Assembly (NCBI GenBank): GCA_020848015.1
Contig: JADLBA010000154.1
Location: 1-6,367, forward strand
DNA length: 6,367 nucleotides
Reading direction: 5' to 3'
From: Crocinitomicaceae bacterium
GTDB taxonomy: Bacteria > Bacteroidota > Bacteroidia > Flavobacteriales_D > Sanyastnellaceae
Shown: one piece after another, positions 1 to 5,353 of the stretch
How the letters are laid out: each line of letters starts with the position of its first letter
How positions within the stretch are numbered: the stretch's first letter is position 1
Notes under the pieces: model-generated
The model's input: the letters and a program-made list of their open reading frames with translations, nothing else
What the model was told of the DNA's origin: nothing
Databases searched by the model: none
Translations under genes and position numbers: made by a program

Positions 1-179
1 CCTAAGCCGGCGACTTCGAGCGACATTAAACCATTACCGAAACCACCATTTCCACCTCCCCCACCGCCGCTGCAGTTTTTGAGAAAAAGCACCGCCAGCA
101 GAATAACAGCTGTATGCACAAGCAAAGTCCCAAATGCTGCAATGTTTCGGTCTTTCGTATGAGTGCTGGTTGTAACCAT
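1..179 (-). CDS. TonB-like energy transducer, N-terminal fragment (cut by window edge)
   Basis: The ATG at 179-177 opens a frame that runs to the left edge, giving 59 complete codons with no stop. The product begins MVTTSTHTKDRNIAAFG and continues with one hydrophobic segment (about residues 13-33, rich in L, V, I and A) that ends at LKNC. A glycine-rich linker follows (GGGGGGNGGFGNG, about residues 38-50), then LMSLEVAGLG. A short cytoplasmic tail, a single membrane anchor and a low-complexity linker are the layout of TonB-family energy transducers, which link inner-membrane ExbB/ExbD to outer-membrane TonB-dependent transporters. The start lies 4 bases after the exbD copy 2 stop, so the two genes are almost certainly co-transcribed. 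The linker is glycine-rich here where a proline-rich one is usual. The diagnostic C-terminal TonB domain is outside the window, so the family call rests on topology and position after exbB-exbD; another single-pass envelope protein is possible. Confidence 0.7.
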   Translation of the reverse strand, partial: MVTTSTHTKDRNIAAFGTLLVHTAVILLAVLFLKNCSGGGGGGNGGFGNGLMSLEVAGL

Positions 180-183
180 GACG

Positions 184-576
184 CTATTCTTTTGGTTTTG
201 TAGCAATAAACGGCTGCCAGTTATTTTTCTTCAGTATAGAGAAGAGCTCAATTGTTTCACCGGTCGGGACATCCCTGTCCACATTCAGGATAACTTTTTT
301 ATCATTGCTGTTAGCGAGGATGCCTTGTAAATGAGTTTCCACCTCATCTTTATTCATCTCGTAATTATCCACAAGGTACCTCAAGTCCCTTGTGATCGTA
401 ACGGTAACAGTAGATTGTGAGGGGGTTCCGGTAGATGTTTTCGGAAGATTGACCTGCTCCCCGTTTACCGCCAGTGAACTGGCTATCACAAAGAATATCA
501 GCAGCATGAAAATAATATCGGAGAGAGCAGACATTCCGCCTTCGATATGAATTTTATTATTGCTTTTCAGATTCAT
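184..576 (-). CDS. exbD: ExbD/TolR-family biopolymer transport protein (copy 2)
   Basis: This is a 130-residue protein, close to the usual ExbD length. It has a short cytoplasmic N-terminus (MNLKSNNKIHIEGG), one transmembrane helix (about residues 18-39, ALSDIIFMLLIFFVIASS) and a periplasmic domain of about 90 residues. Asp20 at the start of the helix matches the single essential membrane aspartate of ExbD/TolR/MotB proteins, which carries protons through the motor. The periplasmic part has the family pattern: a beta strand (TVTITRDLRYLVD), a helix (MNKDEVETHLQGIL) and KKVILNVDRDVPTGETIELFSIL. The gene starts 8 bases after the exbB copy 2 stop and ends 4 bases before the tonB-like gene, indicating one transcript. 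It is clearly different in sequence from the other ExbD in the window (2860-3261): its N-terminus lacks that protein's arginine/lysine cluster. Confidence 0.93.
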   Translation of the reverse strand: MNLKSNNKIHIEGGMSALSDIIFMLLIFFVIASSLAVNGEQVNLPKTSTGTPSQSTVTVTITRDLRYLVDNYEMNKDEVETHLQGILANSNDKKVILNVDRDVPTGETIELFSILKKNNWQPFIATKPKE

Positions 577-584
577 TGTGAGGA

Positions 585-1295
585 TCAGTTAGTCGGTTGC
601 TCAAGTATATCAATGAATTCAACTGCATGAACCTCCATTTTATTGACGACTTTCCCCACGCGGGTCACGAGAGTATTATAAAAAATGTAGGCCATCATAC
701 CGATGATCAGACCGGCTGCACTGGAGAACATTTTGATGTAAAGTCCATTTGCCACGGTGCCGATCTGGAGACTTCCCTGCTGACCGATGTCATGGAAAAT
801 GGTAATCACCCCGAACACTGTTCCGAGAAAACCGAGCATGGGAGCAATGGTTGCGATTGTAGCAATAATATTGATATTCTTTTCCATTTTATGCAGTTCG
901 ATCCGCCCTGTATTTTCTACCGCCTTATTAATTTCTTCAACAGATCGCCCAATACGTCCGATCCCCTTTTCAATCATTCGCGCCAGCGGTGTTTCTGAAG
1001 TGCTGCAAAGATTTTTTGCACTATCGAGTTTTCCCTGATGAATATACTCGCGGATCTTGGCCATGAAGTTCGTCTCATCTTTATCCGCCCTCTTCACAGC
1101 GAGGCTTCTCTCAATGAAAATATACACTGCAATGACACTAATGATAAGCATGGGGATATAGATATACCACCCCTGAATCAGTTGGTCCAGCACTGTCATC
1201 TCTACTACTGCGGGAGGGTCAACAACAGTTGCGGCGGTCTGCGCTGCCTGACCACCTACGGTAAGGGGTGCCTGAAGGAAAAACAAAATATCCAT
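585..1295 (-). CDS. exbB: ExbB/TolQ/MotA-family proton channel protein (copy 2)
   Basis: This 236-residue protein has the three-helix ExbB arrangement. TM1 is at about 45-62 (YIPMLIISVIAVYIFIERSL). A cytoplasmic region of about 75 residues follows, including a helix-rich stretch (EEINKAVENTGRIELHKMEK). TM2 is at about 141-168 and contains the hallmark APMLGFLGTVFGVITIF; Thr159 corresponds to the conserved pore threonine of TM2. TM3 is at about 186-209 (KMFSSAAGLIIGMMAYIFY). ExbB forms the pentameric inner-membrane channel around ExbD that harvests proton motive force for TonB. At the position where E. coli ExbB has a second pore threonine in TM3, this protein has serine (Ser191/Ser192); the exact alignment is my inference. 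The ATG at 1295 is preferred because MDILFFLQAP resembles the start of the other ExbB in the window (MTIFFLQSAP). The next Met, at residue 33, would still leave all helices intact. The gene has its own promoter candidate directly upstream. Confidence 0.93.
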   Translation of the reverse strand: MDILFFLQAPLTVGGQAAQTAATVVDPPAVVEMTVLDQLIQGWYIYIPMLIISVIAVYIFIERSLAVKRADKDETNFMAKIREYIHQGKLDSAKNLCSTSETPLARMIEKGIGRIGRSVEEINKAVENTGRIELHKMEKNINIIATIATIAPMLGFLGTVFGVITIFHDIGQQGSLQIGTVANGLYIKMFSSAAGLIIGMMAYIFYNTLVTRVGKVVNKMEVHAVEFIDILEQPTN

Positions 1296-1300
1296 AGTTT

Positions 1301-1330
1301 CAAAATGATTACAGAAAACAGGTTAGCAAA
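1301..1330 (-). promoter_or_regulatory. Candidate Bacteroidota-type promoter for exbB copy 2
   Basis: On the minus strand TTTG (1330-1327) is followed by 18 bases and then TCATTTTG (1308-1301). This is the Bacteroidota primary sigma pattern of TTTG near -33 and TAnnTTTG near -7, with one mismatch in the -7 box. The -7 box ends only 5 bases before the exbB ATG, so transcription would begin at or next to the start codon and give a leaderless or nearly leaderless message. That closeness is the main reason for caution, because T-rich DNA can produce this match by chance. Confidence 0.35.
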
Positions 1331-1342
1331 AAAAGAGAGCCT

Positions 1343-1373
1343 TGCAATTTGGCAACTCAACGACCAAATTGCA
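1343..1373 (-). terminator. Perfect 10-bp inverted repeat, possible terminator of nhaD
   Basis: The arms TGCAATTTGG (1343-1352) and CCAAATTGCA (1364-1373) are perfect reverse complements separated by an 11-base loop. On the minus strand the hairpin lies about 90 bases after the nhaD stop and is followed, 8 bases later, by a run of seven T (1334-1328). That fits a weak Rho-independent terminator between nhaD and exbB copy 2. The 8-base gap between stem and T-run and the modest GC content of the stem are not typical. The repeat could instead be a protein-binding site, as it sits just upstream of the promoter candidate for exbB copy 2. Confidence 0.45.
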
Positions 1374-1462
1374 TGGAAATTGTCGCGCCGAAACGGGGCA
1401 AACTAAAAATTATCCAAGACGAAACGTTAATAGTCTTTGAATGAAAAAATCCCAGACCCGAA

Positions 1463-2848
1463 TTATTTGAACAGCGCCATTTCAGCAATGTAAACAATAG
1501 CACCGCCAAAATATCCCAACAGTGCCCAGAGACTGATCTTTTTGAGGTACCACAAGAAATCAATTTTTTCAAGTCCCATCACAGCGACACCGGCAGCACT
1601 TCCAATAATCAGCACACTGCCGCCGGTTCCTGCAGCATAGGCAAGAAAATGCCAAAAGTGACCATCCTGTACGAAATTCATCAGCCATGGATCGGTAACA
1701 CCATTGGGTGCAATTTCATACATTCCCATGCTCGCCGCTACCAGCGGGACGTTATCAATAACAGCAGACAGTAATCCTATGGCAATATTGATCGCATAGA
1801 CATTGTTTAGCGATTCACTCAACCAAGTGGCGGCAGTGATCAGAAGCCCAATTTCCTGCAGGGCAGAAACTGCGAGCAGAATACCGAGGAAGAAAAGAAC
1901 CGAGGGCATATCAATTTTCCGCAAAGCATATAATGCAGAGAAGCGGGATTTATCTTCATCGAGTTTTTTTCCGTGCATGAGTTCCGTTGCGATCCATAGT
2001 ATTCCAAGGCTGAACATGATCCCCATGAATGGCGGCAAATGAGTAAAGGTTTTAAAGACAGGTACAAATAAAAGTCCACCTACTCCGAGAAAAAGAGTGA
2101 TCATTCTATCCCGTTGCGAAACGTCATTCTTGCCTCTACTTTCTGAAGAGGGTCTCTCTACATTTCCCTTGAGTACAAAGGAAAGAACAATGAGGGGGAG
2201 GAGGAGATTCATCAGACTGGCGAGGAAGATTTCCTTGACGATACTCATGGAGGTGATTTGCTTTCCAATCCACAACATTGTCGTGGTAACATCGCCAATC
2301 GGCGACCACGCTCCCCCCGCGTTTGCGGCAATGACAATAATTCCTCCAAAGAACCAACGGGTCTTCTGATCGGCGATCAGCTTCCTGCACAAACTGATCA
2401 TCACAATAGAAGTTGTGAGGTTGTCAAGAACAGAAGAGAGGAAAAACGAAATCAATGCAATAATCCACATCAGCTTTACTTTGCTTCTGGCATTGATGCG
2501 GTCTGTAATCACACGAAATCCCTCATGTGCATCAACAATTTCAACGATGGTCATGGCTCCCATCAGGAAAAGCAGAATACCGGCAATTTCCTGGACATGA
2601 TAGAGTAAGCGATGATCAAAAAACTCGTGCAATGAAAGCGGGCTTTCACCGGTAGTTTTCAGAAAAGAGTTATAGTGTTCGAAATAGTCTGATAAGTGGT
2701 GGGGCACCTCGTGCGAGCTCACCACATATAATGTCCAGCACAATACTCCGGTAATTAGAGCTGAAGCTGCCTTGTCTATTCGCAGCGGGTGCTCCGCTGC
2801 AATCATAATGTATCCAATCACAAAAATGGCAAGGACGGCAATTTCCAT
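1463..2848 (-). CDS. nhaD: NhaD-type Na+/H+ antiporter
   Basis: This 461-residue polytopic membrane protein belongs to the NhaD branch of the ion-transporter (ArsB/NhaD) superfamily. The hallmark GGAWSPIGDVTTTMLW is present at 178-193. Two half-site motifs expected from the internal two-fold repeat are visible: SSVLDNLTTS (138-147, Asp142-Asn143) and SAVIDNVPLV (361-370, Asp365-Asn366). A later GTGGSVLIIGSAAG (407-420) mirrors the first signature. The region between the first helices (about 46-84) is rich in histidine, and the conserved LLFLMGAMTIVEIVDAHEGF stretch follows. NhaD exchanges cytoplasmic Na+ (or Li+) for external H+, giving sodium tolerance and pH control. The ATG at 2848 gives an immediate first helix and lies 11 bases after the exbD copy 1 stop, so the gene probably shares the exbB-exbD copy 1 transcript. 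Its leader on the minus strand is almost pure T (T8CTT) with no Shine-Dalgarno sequence. Sodium rather than lithium or potassium preference cannot be read from the sequence. Confidence 0.93.
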   Translation of the reverse strand: MEIAVLAIFVIGYIMIAAEHPLRIDKAASALITGVLCWTLYVVSSHEVPHHLSDYFEHYNSFLKTTGESPLSLHEFFDHRLLYHVQEIAGILLFLMGAMTIVEIVDAHEGFRVITDRINARSKVKLMWIIALISFFLSSVLDNLTTSIVMISLCRKLIADQKTRWFFGGIIVIAANAGGAWSPIGDVTTTMLWIGKQITSMSIVKEIFLASLMNLLLPLIVLSFVLKGNVERPSSESRGKNDVSQRDRMITLFLGVGGLLFVPVFKTFTHLPPFMGIMFSLGILWIATELMHGKKLDEDKSRFSALYALRKIDMPSVLFFLGILLAVSALQEIGLLITAATWLSESLNNVYAINIAIGLLSAVIDNVPLVAASMGMYEIAPNGVTDPWLMNFVQDGHFWHFLAYAAGTGGSVLIIGSAAGVAVMGLEKIDFLWYLKKISLWALLGYFGGAIVYIAEMALFK

Positions 2849-2859
2849 AAGAAAAAAAA

Positions 2860-3261
2860 TTATGACGGGCGCTCCGTCTTAAGGTACATTTTCACATTGT
2901 TCTTTGCACCGATCTGCATTACATCAACGAGATCCTGAACGCTCAGAGAGCGATCCATATTTATTGAGCAGGCGGCATCGGGATTGTTTTTCACTACCGC
3001 AGAAAGACGACGGTCGAGTTGGTCTGCATCGAGTACAATTCCATCGAGGTAATACGTTTTCGAGGCATCCACCGTCAACTGGAGTGTCTTTTGCGCCTCC
3101 TTTTCCTTGTTGTCTTTTGCTTCCGGCAAAAGAACCTTGATCACGTTGGGGTTAGCCATGGTGGAAATGATCAGGAAAAACAACAGCAAAAAAAACATGA
3201 TGTCATTGAGTGAATGGGTACTCACTTCTGCACCGTGCCGTTTTCTTCTTCTGAGTTTCAT
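2860..3261 (-). CDS. exbD: ExbD/TolR-family biopolymer transport protein (copy 1)
   Basis: This is a 133-residue, single-pass protein. It starts with a strongly basic cytoplasmic tail (MKLRRRKRHGAEV), continues into a transmembrane helix (about 18-38, LNDIMFFLLLFFLIISTM) and ends with a periplasmic domain containing the ExbD pattern (LQLTVDASKTYYLDGIVLD, then LDRRLSAVVKNNPDAACSINMDRSLSVQDLVDVM). Asp20 at the beginning of the helix is the conserved proton-carrying aspartate, at the same residue number as in the other ExbD of the window. The start codon overlaps the exbB copy 1 stop (ATGA, 3261-3258), which indicates translational coupling and a fixed partnership with that ExbB. No tonB-like gene follows directly; nhaD does. 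The protein could therefore share the TonB encoded at the left edge, use one encoded elsewhere, or drive a different TolA/TonB-like partner. Confidence 0.93.
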   Translation of the reverse strand: MKLRRRKRHGAEVSTHSLNDIMFFLLLFFLIISTMANPNVIKVLLPEAKDNKEKEAQKTLQLTVDASKTYYLDGIVLDADQLDRRLSAVVKNNPDAACSINMDRSLSVQDLVDVMQIGAKNNVKMYLKTERPS

Positions 3262-3923
3262 GCTCCTTTCTTTTTGGATAAGATGGCGACTCTCAAGTTG
3301 AGTGATTCTTCCTGTACTTTGCTGATGAACGAATCAATTGAGTTCTGAAAAAGGTGATATGCTGTAAAAGCAATAATGCCGATTACCAGCCCTGATGCGG
3401 AAGACACCATTTTTTTATAAAGCCCTTCTGAAATAACTGAAATGCTGATATCGGAAGAAGTTGAAATATCAAAAAAGATAGTGATCACACCGGCAATCGT
3501 ACCGATAAATCCCAGTAGCGGCGCAACACCAGCGATGATAGACAGGTAGTTCAGTCCTTTTTCGAGTCGTCCAATTTCCACCTCTGCCGCCCCCTCCATA
3601 AGTTTATCCATCTCATCGGCATTACCGGATTCCGCAGTCATTCCGTAGATGAATATTCTTCCCCAACTGTTTTTTTCCCTTTCACACAGGGACATTGCCT
3701 CTTCCATCTTTCCCGCTTCCACGTGCTTTATCAATTCAGAAAAGTTTTTTTCACTCAGTTGGAGATTCTTATTGAAAAACATTATCCTTTCGACGATGAG
3801 AATGACCGCAATAAGTGATAAAATTACGAGGGGTATCATCACTACTCCACCCTTCATCAGCAATGAAAAAATATCGAGAGATGCATCGCCGGCGGGTGCA
3901 GATTGCAAAAAGAAGATGGTCAT
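3258..3923 (-). CDS. exbB: ExbB/TolQ/MotA-family proton channel protein (copy 1)
   Basis: This 221-residue protein has the ExbB three-helix plan. TM1 is at about 27-46 (VVMIPLVILSLIAVILIVER). A cytoplasmic helical region follows (about 50-120, including MEEAMSLCEREKNSWGRIF). TM2 is at about 126-152 with the hallmark APLLGFIGTIAGVITIF; Thr142 matches the conserved TM2 pore threonine. TM3 is at about 172-193 (KMVSSASGLVIGIIAFTAYH), with serines 174-175 near where E. coli ExbB has its TM3 threonine. It forms the inner-membrane proton channel with the overlapping exbD copy 1. The start MTIFFLQSAP resembles that of exbB copy 2, which supports this ATG, and the leader (TAAACTAACAAACTATT) is A/T-rich without a Shine-Dalgarno sequence. 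The gap of 101 bases after the dehydrogenase gene leaves room for its own promoter. The two ExbB proteins match well in TM2 and TM3 but differ in the cytoplasmic loop, so they look like old paralogues rather than a recent duplication. Confidence 0.93.
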   Translation of the reverse strand: MTIFFLQSAPAGDASLDIFSLLMKGGVVMIPLVILSLIAVILIVERIMFFNKNLQLSEKNFSELIKHVEAGKMEEAMSLCEREKNSWGRIFIYGMTAESGNADEMDKLMEGAAEVEIGRLEKGLNYLSIIAGVAPLLGFIGTIAGVITIFFDISTSSDISISVISEGLYKKMVSSASGLVIGIIAFTAYHLFQNSIDSFISKVQEESLNLRVAILSKKKGA

Positions 3924-3934
3924 AATAGTTTGTT

Positions 3935-3947
3935 AGTTTACAAAACT
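3935..3947. promoter_or_regulatory. Short palindrome before exbB copy 1, possible operator/promoter
   Basis: On the minus strand, AGTTT-TGT-AAACT is a palindrome with 5-bp arms and a 3-base centre, 12 bases upstream of the exbB copy 1 ATG. It overlaps CAGTTTTG (3948-3941), a 7-of-8 style match to the Bacteroidota -7 box TAnnTTTG (one mismatch at the first base). I find no good TTTG at the -33 position, so the promoter reading is weak. The leader also carries the hexamer AAACTA twice, 8 bases apart (3939-3934 and 3931-3926). Confidence 0.2.
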
Positions 3948-4024
3948 GAGGAACATTAGGGAATCATTCGACTGATACACATTGCAGCTTTGAACTACGC
4001 ATCGTTGACAATCTCAATATCCGG

Positions 4025-5284
4025 TTAAACCAGTTTTTTCAGTGCAATCTCAAGAGCGGTTTTGGTCAATCCTGTTTTACCGGGGTTCCGGTCGTGAACT
4101 AATTTAAGTGCTTTCCTAATTACGGAAGAAGCGTCGCTGAAAATTGCCTCGTCGTTCATATCCACTTCCCCCCCGGACATGAGATAGGCAAAGACACGGG
4201 CAATTCCGCAATTGGCAATGAAATCAGGGATAATGCTGAGTTTTTCATCGGCTTTTTCTGCGATCGGCCCATAAAATATCTGCGGATCAGCAAAAGGGAC
4301 ATTGGCTCCCGATGCGATAACGCGGACACCCGCTTTGCACATACGATCGAGTTGCTCACTGGTGATAAGCCTCGAAGAGGCACAGGGAAGAAAAACATCT
4401 GCGGGCACATCCCAAATTTTTCCCCGGATGGTTTCCGACGAGATCAACTGATCGCTGACCAGAATATTTCCAGAGCGTTGCAGGAAAAGGTTCCGAATCT
4501 CTTCGGCAGAAAATCCTTCTTCTTTAATCAGGCCGCCGTTTTTATCAATAATTGCTACCACAACAGCCCCCATATATGCACAGTAATATCCGGCAGCCGC
4601 CCCCACGTTCCCCCACCCCTGCACAATCACTCTTTTTCCTTTGATATTTCCGCCCCACAATTCAAAAAAATGTCGCACACTCTCCGCTACACCAAATCCA
4701 GTAATCATGTCTGCCACCTTTAATTTTCTGGAAGCCGACGGAGAGTACCTGCTGTCTTCTATCACCTTAGCAACACCTTGTCTCAGGTTGCCGATCCTTT
4801 TTACCTTTTGCGCTTCGGTGGGTTGAAAATGTCCGTTGAATACCCCTTCCTGCGGATGCCATATTCCACATTCTTCGGTGATGGGAATAACTTCGTGAAT
4901 TTCATCAATATTGAGGTCGCCACCGGTGCCATAATAATGCTTGAGAAGCGGTGTTACTGCGGCATACCATCGTTCCAGCACTTCAGCTTTTCTCGGATCA
5001 CGCGGGTCGAAATTAATTCCACTTTTTGCTCCTCCGATTTGGGGCCCGCTGACCGTAAATTTGATTTCCATTGTTTTAGCCAGTGCCTCTACTTCACGCT
5101 TGTCGAGACCTGCACGCATTCTTGTACCGCCTCCGGCAGCTCCGCCGCGAAGCGAATTGATTACAACCCACCCTTCCGCATCGGTAAACGGGTCTTTCCA
5201 TTCAAAGACAATTTCGGGGCGTTTATTTTCAAATTTTGAAAGCAGTTCTTTCATATCAACTGCGTCGCTCACAGGAATTTTCAT
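4025..5284 (-). CDS. Glu/Leu/Phe/Val dehydrogenase family protein (glutamate dehydrogenase-like)
   Basis: This 419-residue soluble enzyme belongs to the amino-acid dehydrogenase family, which catalyses reversible NAD(P)-linked oxidative deamination of an amino acid to its 2-oxoacid and ammonia. The catalytic domain shows GGGTRM (51-56), MEIK with Lys75, PQIGGAKSGI (81-90) with Lys87 as the catalytic lysine, and GTGGDLNIDE (119-128) with Asp123 as the likely catalytic aspartate. The nucleotide-binding domain begins with VIVQGWGNVG (219-228), a Rossmann GxGxxG loop. Asp247 at the end of the second strand (AIIDKNG) suggests preference for NAD over NADP. PADVFLPCA (294-302), ASGANVPFADP (324-334) and IPDFIANCGI (351-360) complete the family pattern. 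GDH-type signatures (PADVFLPCA, GGAKSG) suggest glutamate, while GGGTRM is also reminiscent of leucine/phenylalanine dehydrogenases, so substrate is left open. The ATG at 5284 lies 69 bases after the anmK stop. No Shine-Dalgarno sequence is visible. Confidence 0.9.
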   Translation of the reverse strand: MKIPVSDAVDMKELLSKFENKRPEIVFEWKDPFTDAEGWVVINSLRGGAAGGGTRMRAGLDKREVEALAKTMEIKFTVSGPQIGGAKSGINFDPRDPRKAEVLERWYAAVTPLLKHYYGTGGDLNIDEIHEVIPITEECGIWHPQEGVFNGHFQPTEAQKVKRIGNLRQGVAKVIEDSRYSPSASRKLKVADMITGFGVAESVRHFFELWGGNIKGKRVIVQGWGNVGAAAGYYCAYMGAVVVAIIDKNGGLIKEEGFSAEEIRNLFLQRSGNILVSDQLISSETIRGKIWDVPADVFLPCASSRLITSEQLDRMCKAGVRVIASGANVPFADPQIFYGPIAEKADEKLSIIPDFIANCGIARVFAYLMSGGEVDMNDEAIFSDASSVIRKALKLVHDRNPGKTGLTKTALEIALKKLV

Positions 5285-5353
5285 GGTGCAATGTTAGCCC
5301 CAAATAAAACAGCAGCAATAACAGATTTTAAAATGAATATAAGACATTACATA

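Noticed and set aside
597..998. Plus-strand open frame of 133 codons opposite exbB copy 2
   Set aside because: It lies fully antisense to a clear ExbB, has a composition rich in H, C, D and N with no recognisable motif, and has no spacing or neighbour to support it. It is a shadow of the real gene.
1440..1465. Possible terminator right after the nhaD stop (T6 run with AATTC / GGATT pairing)
   Set aside because: The best stem is only five pairs including a G-U, with a 7-base loop, which is too weak. The 10-bp repeat at 1343-1373 is the better candidate.
1357..1572. Minus-strand open frame of 71 codons across the end of nhaD and the following gap
   Set aside because: Two thirds of it overlaps nhaD out of frame; the rest covers the inverted repeat region. 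There is no good start context and no recognisable protein feature.
4778..5239. Plus-strand open frame of 153 codons opposite the dehydrogenase gene
   Set aside because: It is fully contained antisense to a gene with intact catalytic motifs, and its translation shows no domain-like pattern. The other plus-strand frames over this and the anmK gene fail for the same reason.
5285..5353. Promoter before the dehydrogenase gene (TTTATTTG on the minus strand, 5308-5301) and AT palindrome ATTTTAAAAT at 5325-5334
   Set aside because: The -7-like box has one mismatch and no TTTG lies at the expected distance upstream; the palindrome is short and purely A/T. Neither is strong enough to list as a feature.
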